DNA from: Microcebus murinus
Lineage: Eukaryota > Chordata > Mammalia > Primates > Cheirogaleidae
Direction: 5' to 3'
Assembly (NCBI RefSeq): GCF_040939455.1
Contig: NC_134106.1
Span: 73,911,001 to 73,975,000 of the forward strand
Length of the DNA stretch: 64,000 nucleotides
Positions 1 to 11,089 of the stretch are shown here, piece after piece. The notes under the pieces were generated by a model. That model was not told the DNA's origin and searched no databases. It saw only the letters and a program-made list of their open reading frames with translations. Each line of letters starts with the position of its first letter. Position 1 is the stretch's first letter. A program made the translations under genes and the position numbers.

Positions 1-1057
1 GCATGGGACTGACAGACTATAAATCTGGACTGCACCTAATTTATGTTCTTTTTTAAAAAAACAATCTTCCAAATTTCAGTATAAGAGTTCAAGCAAAGTA
101 ACACAGCTAATTTAACTTCCACCTCTACAAAACAGAGATATGCCTAAAGGCTCTAAATCCCATGAACAGACCAGAATATCTTCTACCTATGATATCAGTG
201 TTCAGTATGCTGACCTACCCATTCAGGCACCTCAAACTACACACTAGCATTAAAGGAAGATTTGTCTAATCTCCCAGACTGAGAGGAAATGAGGTCAGAC
301 AGTCCTGAAAACCTCATTTCCACCATGCACTCAGCACAGCCAGACTAGCGGAGAAGCTCTAACAGGGCTCCTCAGTTCAGCTGCAGTGACGCAGCATTCT
401 TCCTTAAATGCCACTGCAGTCTGTGCATCCCTCAGCTTCTAAAGGAACTCTGACTTGCTAATCTAGCATTTGTGTAGATAAAAACTGACCAAAATTTACT
501 TGGTATTTAATTATACTACAACAATGTGCTGTAATGGCCTAAACAATTTCTTCACATGACACTTCAAAATACCTACTTCTAGAATTTGTGCTATAACTCT
601 AGCACAAATACAATGTGTAACTGTAATATGCAATGTGTACATGTATTCTAGCACATACACACATATGCACATTAGACTCTGCTTTGCTTCTCGGAATCCG
701 AAATACACACAAATAGTTGGGGGCAAAGGTTGGAAAATATTGTGTATGTATTTCTGATTTTTCATACTTCCCAATTAACATACACAACAATTCCTCTATC
801 ATACCACTGGCAACTGACCAACGCACGTTAAAAAATGAATTAAATGCCCAGCTTGTTCTACAGCATAGGTCAAATATTCTTTATGACTGTGTCTTAGGTC
901 ATTTTAAATCCGTTTAGGAACAGTCTGAACAAACCTGTACCCTCACATTTCCAATTAAAATCTCTTACTTTGCCAATCTATTCAAATAGTGGGATTTTAC
1001 AGGTGGCCAAACAAAAACAAGCACATTAGTAAACTTTGGCTACAAGTTATTACTTAC
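1..1057 (-). other. SLC20A1 intron 6 (partial)
   Basis: A/T-rich sequence without the expected next exon (the acidic, charged start of the cytoplasmic loop). No repeat was identified with confidence. Confidence 0.7.
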
Positions 1058-1177
1058 GTTCAATTTTTCTCTTCATCCTGGGACATACAAAGAACCAGAC
1101 GATAAGCGCACAGAAAACTGCACATCCCACCGAGATGAGGATGGTACCCCACAGAGGAAGTTTGTCAAAGCCCAGCA
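1058..1177 (-). CDS. SLC20A1: SLC20A1 exon 6 (last coding exon inside the window)
   Basis: The 120-nt exon starts after acceptor TCTCCTAG and ends at donor AAC|GTAAGT. It encodes [18 protein letters not shown], a hydrophobic helix and the basic cytoplasmic start CPRMKRKIE, with the next Arg codon split. This is where the large intracellular loop of the transporter begins; the following exon is not in positions 1-1057. Confidence 0.95.
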
Positions 1178-4100
1178 CTAGGAGATAAAATGGTGCATCT
1201 TGAAAACCCCAGGGCAACAGCCCCTGCAATACTGTGTAAACCCTCCTCAGGGACTGAAAGTTTCCCCAAGCCAGCCCATCACCCTTGACAGGCACTGCCA
1301 GCTTTGTTTCCACAGGGTTTACTGTGCTAGTGGCTACATAAATTTGGGAGAAAGATTCAGTGATCACCTTAAACCCACACCAGCCTGGCCCATTTAAATA
1401 CCTGCTAGACTCAAGTGTCCTAAGTTTTTTCATATACTAGCTTTTTTTCCTTTCTTCACTTTAAAGGATAGTAAGAATCACTATACTCTGAGGACCTACA
1501 ACTATGAAAAAAACAGAAGCATTCCACTCCCCAGCTCCTGATCATAACTGCCTTATATACTATAGGTACAAATTTTAAAGTTAAAAAAAGCAAAGTGCCT
1601 CAGTAGTCACATTTGTCATGTTGATAGAATTCTATGGAAAAGGGGTAACATCCATTGTACTAGCCTTTAGTAAAATCCTTTAACAAGATCATCTCTTTGA
1701 AAGCATTATCAAACTAAGATACAGAAAACAAAAATATTATCTGTCAAAAGATAATAGTTTTAAAAAGTTTTGTCTTTCACAAAAGGAAAACTTTAGTGGT
1801 AATTGCATTAACAAGCCTTAAGAGACTTGCCCACTAACACTTTGCATATGGCTTAAGGATCAGTAATATCACTCATTATCTACTTGTCACTTACATACCA
1901 ATAGGATCCAAACTATCAGCCTAAAGACAGAAGAAAAGCACTGTACAACCCTATTTGAGTCTAAAACATGTTATAATGATCTGTAGTTGATCCAAAAATA
2001 GCTTAGTTATTTCTGCTTGTTTTGCTTTATTTGCTTTTTATGTTTTAGAGATGCTTCTCAACTTACAATGGGGTTACGTACCCACAAGCCCATTATAAAG
2101 TCAATAGATCATTAAGTCAGACCATTGCGAGTAGGGGAACCATCTATAATTATAAAATGGAAATTGTATTGCACTCCAAAATGACGTCTTTAAAAATCAG
2201 ATATGAGGCCGGGCGCGGTGGCTCACGCCTGTAATCCTAGCACTCTGGGAGGCTGAGGTGGGCGGATTGCTCAAGGTCAGGAGTTCGAAACCAGCCTGAG
2301 CAAGAGCGAGACCCCGTCTCTACTATAAATAGAAACAAATTAATTGGCTAACTAATATATATAGAAAAAATTAGCCGGGCATGGTGGTGCATGCCTGTTG
2401 TCCCAGCTACTCGGGAGGCTGAGGCAGGAGGATTGCTTGAGCCCAGGAGTTAGTTTGAGGTTGCTGTGAGGTAGGCTGACGCCACGTCACTCACTCTAGC
2501 TGGGCAACAAAGCGAGACTCTATCTCAAAAAAAAAAAAAAAAAAAAAAAAAAATCAGATATAAATTGATGTCCCTTCAAAACTAAAATCCTATGGTGACT
2601 GTCTTTTCATATTAATTTGTTTTCCATTTTGATAATGTAGTCACACAAAAATATACATGAAACTTATCTCTATCAAAATTTCTCTGCATTGTAAGTCAAA
2701 AGGGGAAATAAGGTTTTTCTTGTAAATGAGCCATAAAGGACAGAACAAAAATATTGCAGTTCCCGTTTTCAAGATGATTGAAATTTCTCTAATTTTACTT
2801 AACTATGAGCTTTCCTGCTACACATAAACCATGATTGCTTAGAGCCTCATGGGAGACATTTTAACTTAGCATTAAGAATTCAATGTACAACAGAATGAAA
2901 ATTTGACATACAAACTTCTCTTCACCTGCACCACATGGTAAGAGTTCCATATCCCCTAAGTAAGAACAATATTCTCATAAAGTTGTCTGTTTCTTTCCTG
3001 ATGATGTATGGCCTGGAGTTCCTCCAGTGGGTCAAAAGAATAAAAGCCACTGACTATGTAATCACAGACCATCAAGCTAAATGAGCCTAAATACCAAAAC
3101 TGTTATGTCCTGCCTGACAAGTTACAAGTTATCAATCTTCTATACTTGCTAAATTGAACATGTAGCACCATAATTTAATCCATGGTTTGCCTTACTCCCA
3201 AACGTGCAAGTGATCAACATTTCAATATTTATATTCACACAAATCATTTTTCCTCTTAGCTCCATCAATTCTTCTTCCAAGTGCACTTATAGCAGGTGTT
3301 AAACATCCCAACTCTTCTCATTCAACAGCAGATTCAGGTTTGTAAATTTAGTACTTAGAAATAAAAGGAGCTCCATTTGGGAGAGAAAAATGAGAATATC
3401 CAGCAAACCAGTCCTCAATGACTGATTATTGAAGACCAGATGTAACTAATGACTCATTAGTCGAGGTCAGTTATCAATTCCAGCATTTTTTGGCATAGAT
3501 AGGAGAAAGGGAGGGAGAAGATCATATTATCGATGGATCCTGTGAAGACTAAAGAGGAAAGGTCTATAGTGATTTAGAATCTGAGCAGGTCTCTTTGGTT
3601 GAAAAACTATCTAGGTTAACTCAGCATACACTAGCCTGCAGCCTTCTGAAATGGGCGCAGGCCAGTCACCTTCTAGGAGATTTCAGCCCTGTAAAGCAAA
3701 AAGGGTAAATTGGGCATTTAATGCAAGTCTTGGAAACAACTTTAAATTCACATTTAAATATTTTAGTGTGTACTTACACGGTGCTCCAGTATACATGATG
3801 GAAAAGAGGTTTATTCCAACTGTGCAGGCATAGAAAACTGGCAAAGCTCGCAAACCATTAGGAACTGGATCTGCCTGTAAAACATCATTAGAAGAAATAT
3901 CTTAAAAGCTGTTAATCATTTCCAAGGAACCTTGTAACAGGGCCAGTTTGAAAATTAGTGCCAATAACTGTTCCTCCAGGGTAGTTTCCAAGTCCAACTG
4001 GGTTTTTCCTGCATTTGCTCCTGGAAATGCACGAAGTCTCCCTATGACGGTTCATTCCATCTTCTACCTGAAGGTCATTTATCTTTTGCTACTTCTAACA

Positions 4101-6507
4101 AGGCTACCCATACCATAACTGATAACATCCTGAATAATCAATCACCTTCCATGCCCACATTCCGAAGTACCTGAAGCCCACATGTAAACCTGAACACATG
4201 CCTGAGGATATGCTCTACTACACATTTGTAAGAGATGTCAAGAAACAGGCTGTGAGAGAAATTCCTGTCCCTCTTCCCCTTCCTTGCTTAAAAAAAAAAA
4301 AAAAGGAAGGAAGCTGTGAGATGTTAGATCACTGTTTACCTGACTTCATACTTTCAAAGATTAAAAAGAAAACATGCAGAATATACCTTCAACAACCATC
4401 TTATAAACATCTGATAAGTATCTCATAATTACTGCTTTACCAAAGTGCAAAGATACAAATCAATCATGTAAAAGGTCATCCACTCACTCAACAGACTAAG
4501 CCAAGCGACACTGAAATATACGAGGGAATGAGACAAGTTCCTATTCTCACAGGACTGACACTCGAATTCTAATATGAAATAATGTAAAGTACTGACAAAT
4601 ACTGTGAAGAAAAATAGAGAGGTAAGAAGATAGTGATGGAAGGAGAGGCACATTTTAATGCAGAGGGGATGTCAAGAGTGTGTATTACACGAATATAGTA
4701 AGCCAACAAACCATGTGCATTAACTAGGGGAAAACAAGGAGCAAGCCCTCTGGCAATCTTAGGGCTGAATGTTCCAGACACAGGCATCAGCACATACAGA
4801 GGCCCCGAGGCAAAAATTTGAAATGTTTAAGAAACCTTAAGGGGCTGAGTTGTGGCTGAAAATGAGAAGATGCCACTATAACAAATGTGTATTAATTCTA
4901 CACGAAAACATCCAAGTCAAACACTTAAAAGAAGGGTAGCATAGATGTGAATAAATATTTGGGAAGGCTAAAGTTTAAAGACCTTGGCCTACAAGTTTAA
5001 TGCTATCTTGATCACAATTCCAACAGAAAATTTTGCAGAGGGAGACGGAGGGAAAGACCCAACTGATTCCAAAGCTTCTGACAAGAACAATCAATACATT
5101 GGGGAGAGGGAGGCAGTGGCTTAAGATCATGAAATAAGAGAAAGTTCACAGACCCCAGCCATGGAGGAAAAGTGCCATTCCAAATCAACAGAGATGGGCC
5201 CTCACTGAAAACCACTCTGTTTTTATTCTCTCACCCCCTGTTTATAAAAAACACTTAACAGGAGGTAAAATAGCCAAAACAAAAACAATCCCCTACAGAA
5301 CCTAGGAAGGGTTAAACATCCCTGAATAACTCAATAGTGGTCATCCCAGAGGGCAGTCAACAAGGTTATGAACCTGAATGAAGTGTATGTTTTTCTTTTA
5401 AGGACTATCCATAGTCTTAAGAAAATTCTCCAAAAACTCAATACCTCCAAAAATTCAAAAACCCTTTAGGGTTCTATAGACATTATATGGGGACTTCTCT
5501 TAACAGATTTTCAAAGAATAGTTTGTAATGTCCTATCTATTTAATACAATCAAACTGTACTTGACTGGTCAGAGGTAAGAAGTAGCAGCCTATGTATTTA
5601 TCCTCCAGTATGGCCCAATTAAGTATTCCATGAGGGAAATCTGAATATTCTCTGCATAAAGTAGTTCAGATGTGGTAGTATATGAACGACACTGCTACTA
5701 ATAATAGTTTATTATGAACTACAGGCTCATGATTTTTCTTTTTTAAAAAGTCAAAGTTCCTAAGAGTCTAGGAAAAAGATAAAACAAGAAGTTTCTCCCT
5801 TGTACTCCCTTCTCCAGCCTCCTTTTTTCTTATCCCTCCCAGGAGGGAACCAGAACTAACGATTTTCATTAGTGTTTTTTTTTTTTTTATCGCTGTTTGA
5901 TCCACCTCACACGCTTAAAACTTTACCTGGAAATAACGTGAATACCTCATCATCTAGTTATGTGGGATGGGAAGGGAGTCTTCAGATCCTCCTCATCTTC
6001 ACCAGAATAGTTTATATTTACATTTGGATGTTCCTGTAAGTTTTTGTCTAAAGAAAAGGAAGATATCCTAGATATATTCAACGTGATTCCTAACAAATGG
6101 GAGAATACTAGCACCCCATTTTTTTTTATTAGAATTTAAAGATAGTCAACAGTAGTATTGAGGACCCCTTCTTCTGTGTAAGGATATCACCCTTAACAGA
6201 AGCATGGTACCTCCATTCTGCCTCTTCCCACTAGATTATACACACTGTTCGGACAAACATTCAAAAAATAGAAAATTTTTAAAAAGCAATTTTCCTGAAA
6301 TTTTAAAAATGCTACTTTAATCTTAATTTTCAAGATTGAATTTTAGGAGTTGGAATGGTGAAATATTCCTACTTTAGCAGGCTGAATTCTCAAAGTTTAC
6401 CAATGTGAGGATATTTTCTTGAAATTTAAAACCTAATAGTAACCAGAAATATTCATACTCATCAACTAAAATCTCCCCATCTGTTACTAAAAGATTGGCA
6501 TGCAAGA

Positions 6508-6538
<31 letters not shown>

Positions 6539-9500
6539 TCTGGGAGTACACACCCATACATAACACAGTGAAGAAGGTCCTCAGACAATATTATTTTAAA
6601 CATTTCTAATCATTCTCAATCATTTGATTATACCCATCCCCACTCTCATGTAAGAAAGACATAGTTCAGTGCCAGGTGCAGAAGCTCAAGCCTATAATCC
6701 TAACACTCTGGGTGGCTAAGGTAGGAGCATCACTTGAGATCAGGAGTTTGAGGCCAGCAAGAGCAAAATTCTGTCTCTACAAAGAGGAGAAAAAATTAGC
6801 TAGATACAATGGCATACGCCTGTAGCCCCAGCTACTTGGAAGGCTGAGGCGGGAGGATTGTGTAAGTGCAGAAGTTTGAGGTTGCAGTGAGCTATGATGA
6901 CACTACTGCACTCTAGCCCAGAGATAGAGCAAGACCTACTCTCAAAAAAAAAAAAAAAAAAAAAAAAACCCGCATACTTCGGAAATAAGTTAATGTATCT
7001 AACTGAAGCTCTCAGTAAAAATATCTGGCATGTATTCCTTAAATGAGAGGTTGGGGGCACCTGAAAATCCCTCTACACCTCAGAGCACCACCATTCCTTC
7101 TGTAGGAAAAAAGACAAGTTTGTTTTGAGGTGAGACAAAGCCTCTCCAGAATCAGAACGATCTACTTCCCAATAATTGACAAAGGGCCAGTGTAAACCTT
7201 TATAAAGCAGGAATTCTTTTTTTTTTTTTTTTTTTTTTGAGACAGAGTCTCGCTTTGTTGTCCAGGCTAGAATGAGTGCCGTGGCGTCAGCCTAGCTCAC
7301 AGCAACCTCAAACTCCTGGGCTTGAGTGATCCTTCTGCCTCAGCCTCCCGAGTAGCTGGGACTACAGGCATGCGCCACCATGCCCGGCTAATTTTTTTTT
7401 TTTATATATATATATCAGTTGGCCAATTAATTTCTTTCTATTTATAGTAGAGACGGGGTCTCGCTCTTGCTCAGGCTGGTTTTGAACTCCTGACCTTGAG
7501 CAATCCGCCCGCCTCGGCCTCCCAAGAGCTAGGATTACAGGCGTGAGCCACAGCGCCCGGCCAAAGCAGGAATTCTTAACAGGTGCATTATTAATGCTTC
7601 TGATTCTCCAGTATGTAGAACACTAAAAAAACCTGATCTATGACTACCAGTGAGCCTCAAAATAAAGGATCCTATTATACATTACACCTGTGGGGAGTGG
7701 GAAGGTAGGTGCTCATTATACCTGCTTGCTGCATCAAACAGTACCAAACTCAGAGTCTGTACGTATCAACGAATTGTTTGCTCTCAGTCAAGTAACACCA
7801 AGGTATAGATGTTTCAAATTTTGAAGGTGTTAAACTGCTATATTCTGCTAGACACCAACTATGGTTAATAGATTAGTGAAACGCTTTACCAACCAGTCAT
7901 AGAATTTCTATAGAGAAGAGACAAATCCCTCCCTAGAGAAACTTAAAACTAGACCAAACAAGCAAGTCTAAATACATTCTTACCCCTTGGGATTAAGCTA
8001 TCTCCCTTCACTCAGATTTCTACAGTTTAGGGGCATTTTTAAGAACAATGGACAGTTAAGAGCCATTCACTTAGAAAAACGACAACTTTGTTCCTGAGAA
8101 AAATGCATTTATTCTTACTGTAACTCAGTCCAATGCCAACATAATCCCTTGTTGTGTACATTTATTCTGGAGCCAGCATGACCTTCTTTAGAAAAAGAAA
8201 TGCTATCTGGTCCCTCAAAAGGGATTTTCCAACAGACAGGAAATGGCCTCCTGAAATTTTTTTGCGGGGAGGGGGGGAGCAGGCAAAAACTACATTTAGT
8301 GGTTCTTTTACTTATTCTGAGAAACTGGAGAAGAGTCACTATGAGAGGGATTATCCTCACCTAGCAGCTTATAAATTGGTTATGGTTATCAGTACTACAA
8401 AAGACCCATTTCACTGGCAGCTTAGTAAAAGCCACAGGAAACACTGATTTGTTGAACCCCAAGCGTACACTTCAAATTGGCCTGAATATAATGGCAGTTT
8501 AGAGAAAGTAATAATCTGCATACACCTGCACAAAGACACCTTAAATAAATTTCCTTATTTTTTCACTTCCAGTCTCTTCTGTTTCTTGACACACAGCAGT
8601 ATTGAATTTTTTAATATCTGTTGGGTATTAAAAACTTGTGCCTCTTGGAGAACTCCATACCATAGGACAGGTGTACACAACTAAGAACTTTCCAAGGCCA
8701 CATACTACACACCAATCATACGCAAGAATGCCATCAGGTTTGAATGTAACCAATGAAAGATCATACATAATGGGGGGAGAAGGGTTACCTTACGGAGGAT
8801 GAATGCACGAACAAGGAAGAATAATATTCCAGACATAATTCCAGAAAGCAGTGGAGACACGAACCAAGACATCACTGGAATAAAACACATTGAGAAAAAA
8901 AATGTTAAATAAGGAAAATCAGAAACCAAAAAACACTTTAAATGTTAATGTTCTATTTTTAAAACTCTCAAGTCTTCCCCCCACTTTATACCATAAACTC
9001 CCATACACAATGCCATGGTAACATATGACAAAAATAAAAATGAAGAAGCCATTCAGAATCAAACATACCAATTTTTATCAGTTCAGACCACTTGACACCC
9101 TTCTGTCCCTGCGCCACGAGGGAGAAACCAATGGTTGCGCCAACAATACAATGGGTCCCAGAAATGGGGAGCTTCAAAAACGAAGCCACTAGTTGCCACA
9201 CAGCAGAACCTGAAACGGCCAAGTTTTACTAAGTAAATGAACAAATTCCATTATGTAAGCAACGCATTTTGAAGGCAATAATCTTAAAGGTTCAGCACAA
9301 AAATGGAACCACCCATGATATGAATTTGCTCACCCACCACTAAGGGGACAATACATAAAATGAACTCACCAAACATAGCACTGACTGAGCCAGCCACCAG
9401 CCGCCCCTGGGTCGAGTTGTACATCTCCACGTCAATCAAGCCCTTCCGGATGGTTTCGCTCACTTTGGCCCCCAGTAAGACTGAGCCCACGGTTTCAAAG

Positions 9501-9712
9501 ACGCTAGCTAGGATACACGCTTGCTTCAGGGTCACTACACCTGAGCCTACAGCTGTACCAAAAGAATTTGCTACATCATTGGCTCCCACGGAGAACGCCA
9601 AGACAAATGCAATAATAAAGCCTAGGATGACCAACCATAGGTGCACGGACTGACCAGAAGCGGCAGTAGCAGCTACAGTACTGACGATCAGCGTTGCCAC
9701 GGTAGATGCCAT
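1058..9712 (-). CDS. SLC20A1: SLC20A1 (PiT-1) sodium-dependent phosphate transporter 1, N-terminal coding exons
   Basis: SLC20A1 is a plasma-membrane Na+/inorganic phosphate symporter of the PiT (SLC20) family. Five coding exons with GT-AG junctions are visible: 9370-9712, 9069-9209, 8789-8874, 3778-3874 and 1058-1177. They join in frame (cumulative 343, 484, 570, 667 and 787 nt) to give about 262 residues of a protein that is about 680 residues in the family. The remaining exons (the cytoplasmic loop and second PiT repeat) lie left of position 1. The first PiT repeat is clear: motif [10 protein letters not shown] at residues 43-52, [14 protein letters not shown] in exon 3, and several hydrophobic membrane segments. 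The ATG at 9712 has a strong context (A at -3, G at +4). It adds four residues (MAST) before the position of the human start and resembles the rodent start. The product is known to serve also as a receptor for some gammaretroviruses; the residues best known for this lie outside the window. Confidence 0.97.
1178..3777 (-). other. SLC20A1 intron 5
   Basis: The intron contains one plus-strand Alu (2207-2553). The flanks at 2040-2160 (AACTTACAATGGGGTTACGT and onward) resemble an internally deleted DNA transposon. No exon is seen. Confidence 0.75.
2207..2553 (+). mobile_element. Alu SINE, lemur-type dimer
   Basis: Full-length dimer starting GGCCGGGCGCGGTGG and ending in a long A run. It is flanked by a target-site duplication AAAAATCAGATAT on both sides, and the A/T linker between monomers is present. 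The intact TSD and CpGs suggest a recent insertion. Confidence 0.95.
3778..3874 (-). CDS. SLC20A1: SLC20A1 exon 5
   Basis: The 97-nt exon encodes [17 protein letters not shown], then a membrane segment and MYTGAP. Its acceptor is TTTTACAG and its donor is CGT|GTAAGTA. The split Leu codon (T|TG) is completed in exon 6, which fixes the donor at 3777-3776 rather than two bases earlier. It lies 4.9 kb from exon 4. Confidence 0.95.
6512..6539. repeat. (TG)n microsatellite
   Basis: About 14 uninterrupted TG units in SLC20A1 intron 4. Confidence 0.9.
6670..6968 (+). mobile_element. Diverged Alu SINE
   Basis: The dimer has many substitutions (GCCAGGTGCAGAAGCTCAAG start) and an A tail to 6967. It lacks the long A/T linker of the young copies, so it belongs to an older subfamily. 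Confidence 0.85.
7217..7562 (-). mobile_element. Alu SINE, lemur-type dimer
   Basis: Reverse-oriented full-length element from poly(T) to GCGCCCGGCC. The target-site duplication AAAGCAGGAATTCTT is present on both sides. It carries the TATATATA linker. Confidence 0.95.
8789..8874 (-). CDS. SLC20A1: SLC20A1 exon 4
   Basis: The 86-nt exon has acceptor TTCCAG before 8874 and donor AAG|GTAACC after 8789. It encodes [16 protein letters not shown] followed by a hydrophobic segment ending FILRK, and it ends on a codon boundary (residue 190). Confidence 0.96.
9069..9209 (-). CDS. SLC20A1: SLC20A1 exon 3
   Basis: The 141-nt exon has acceptor TTTCAG before 9209 and donor G|GTATGT after 9069. It encodes residues 115-161 plus one base, including [14 protein letters not shown] and the conserved [14 protein letters not shown] loop of the first PiT repeat. 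The flanking phases match exons 2 and 4 exactly. Confidence 0.96.
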
Positions 9713-9981
9713 TCTCTATAGTGGTTTTTTTTTAATTAACAAGAGAATTACCGAGCGGTTTTCAAGATGTGTAAACAGAATATGAGGTATCAAAAATGCT
9801 ATAATAAATAATATATATTATATAAAATTAAATACTGTAAACTACGGCAGAGAAACTGAGCAGGGAGTTACTGCTATACGCTGCGTATGGGCGTCTGTTG
9901 TCTGGGGGCTCTTTGGCTCTGGAGGGCTAAAAGCACGGAGCGGAATCCCATGGCGGAGAAGAGAAAGGACGAGAGTTCATC
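9370..9981 (-). CDS. SLC20A1: SLC20A1 exon 2: 5' leader plus first coding segment
   Basis: The exon begins after a very strong acceptor on the minus strand (a C/T tract ending CCCCCAG, AG at 9983-9982) and ends at donor G|GTGAGT (exon end 9370). Positions 9981-9713 are 5' UTR and 9712-9370 encode residues 1-114 plus the first base of Gly115. The coding part holds the extracellular N-terminus, the first membrane segment and the [10 protein letters not shown] signature. It also contains a short glycosylation-type NST triplet in the loop EMYNSTQG. The leader carries two upstream ORFs, listed separately. Confidence 0.92.
9874..9951 (-). promoter_or_regulatory. Upstream ORF 2 in the SLC20A1 leader (25 codons, strong start context)
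   Basis: The ATG at 9951-9949 sits in CCGCCATGGG, a near-optimal initiation context. The frame runs 25 codons ([11 protein letters not shown]...RSV) to TAG at 9876-9874, 161 bases before the main start. If translated, it should limit initiation at the SLC20A1 ATG. The peptide is basic and short, with no recognised domain. Confidence 0.65.
9927..9980 (-). promoter_or_regulatory. Upstream ORF 1 in the SLC20A1 leader (17 codons)
   Basis: An ATG lies one base after the start of exon 2 (9980-9978) and reads [17 protein letters not shown] before TAG at 9929-9927. Its context in the spliced mRNA depends on the end of exon 1 (CTG|G then ATG), giving a purine-poor -3 position. It overlaps upstream ORF 2 in another frame. 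Confidence 0.6.
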
Positions 9982-10370
9982 CTGGGGGAGGGGGAGAAAA
10001 TGACAATAGCGGCGGCCCTCAGCTCGCCGCCCCAGCCCCGGGCCCCGCAGGGCGCGCGACGCGGCGAGGCACGTGGCGCCCGGGCCCCCGCCGCCCGCGG
10101 AGCTCCCAGCCGGACCCCCGGGCCGTCAGCCCGCGCGCGCTAGCTGCGCGCAAACCGGAAAAGGGCCGTTCCCGCGCGCGCCGCCCGGGGACCGCCAAAA
10201 AAGGCCCGCGGGCGGGGTGGGGGAGGGAAGCGGACGGAAGCGAAGCCTGAAGCCCGCCGCGCCGCCCGCACCCGCCCGCACCCGCCCGGCCGGCCGCCTC
10301 CCGCACCGCGGCGTCCGCGCCCGGAACCCGGGAGAAGAGCAAGCCTCTCCAGGGCGGCGTCGCCACTCAC

Positions 10371-10588
10371 CAGAGGAAAGGGCGGAGCGGGAGACGAGGA
10401 GACCGAGGCGGCGGCGGCGGCGAGCTGGAGCTCCGGACGCACGCACCTGCGGACGGCGAGCAGACGGCACGGAGCAGCGGAACAGGCGACGGCTCTGCGG
10501 TGCTCTCGACCCACCCGGGAAAGCAGCCGCAGGAGCCTCAGCAACCGAGGAGAGGAAACACGCAGCGCGCGCCGGCAGCCATCACTCT
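10371..10588 (-). other. SLC20A1: SLC20A1 non-coding exon 1 (start of transcription approximate)
   Basis: On the minus strand a strong donor CTCTG|GTGAGTGG ends this exon at 10371. The upstream boundary is estimated from the TATA box at 10611-10618, which would place initiation about 25-30 bases downstream, near 10588. The exon is extremely CpG rich. A short ATG-initiated frame (MAAGARCVF..., 15 codons) starts at 10581 and would lie within a few bases of the predicted cap site, so it may be excluded or leaky. The spliced partner is the acceptor at 9983-9982, giving a 389-nt intron 1. Confidence 0.75.
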
Positions 10589-10610
10589 GGCGGAACACGC
10601 CGCCGGCCCA

Positions 10611-10745
10611 TACTTATAGGCGGCGCCGCGACCCGCGTGACCCGCCGCGCCTCTCGCGGGCCCTGGAGCCCCGCCCCCGGCATGACGCATCCGTAGGCCC
10701 TGCGCACCCAGCCGGGTGAGCCCAACGGAGGCGCTCATTGGTCCG
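10611..10745 (-). promoter_or_regulatory. SLC20A1: SLC20A1 core promoter: TATA, GC box, CRE-like and CCAAT elements
   Basis: Read on the minus strand, the order from upstream is: a CCAAT box (ATTGG on plus at 10737-10741), a CRE/AP-1-like TGCGTCA (10683-10689), an Sp1-type GC box CGGGGGCGGG (10670-10679) and CTATAAGTA (TATA-like, 10611-10619). The spacing suits a focused promoter inside a CpG island. The sites are read directly; factor binding is inference. Confidence 0.75.
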
Positions 10746-11089
10746 GTCCACACCGCGGGCCACGCCCCCAGGCAGGAGCCGGTCCACGTGGGGCCAGACA
10801 GCCCCCTCCCTTCGGCCTCTTGCGGGCCTCCCTGCGCCGTCCGGCTACGCCGGCTGGCGACCGCGGGGTGCCCTCGCCTTGTCCCGGAGGTCGCCATGCT
10901 TGCGGGGTTACAGAGGCTGCGACTAAGGTCATTCCTGGTTCCTCCCTCGCAGGCCCTGTTTTGCAGCGCTGGCCGCCCCTCACGCCGCACTTTCGGCGCA
11001 CTCGGGACCTGCTGCACCCGGTGGCCACACCCTTCCCGTCTGCCGGGTGACGCTGCGGGAAAGCCTGCGGCCTGAGGCTCCGGATCCAG

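Larger units (their letters stand above)
3875..8788 (-). other. SLC20A1 intron 4
   Basis: The largest intron in the window (4.9 kb). It carries an old Alu, a young lemur-type Alu in reverse, a TG microsatellite at 6512-6539 and short poly(A)/poly(T) runs. Segment 4560-4870 resembles an old interspersed repeat of the same kind seen in CHCHD5 intron 3. No coding exon fits. Confidence 0.75.

Noticed and set aside
9798..9799. Alternative acceptor TTATTATAG for SLC20A1 exon 2
   Set aside because: Its upstream tract is A/T mixed and weak. The acceptor at 9983-9982 has a long C/T tract and gives a leader order in keeping with what I recall of the human mRNA.
10073..10696. 207-codon frame on plus over the SLC20A1 promoter, and similar frames on minus (10019-11167)
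   Set aside because: All lie in the CpG island, where stops are rare. They are Arg/Pro/Gly/Ala strings without domains and overlap each other in several frames.
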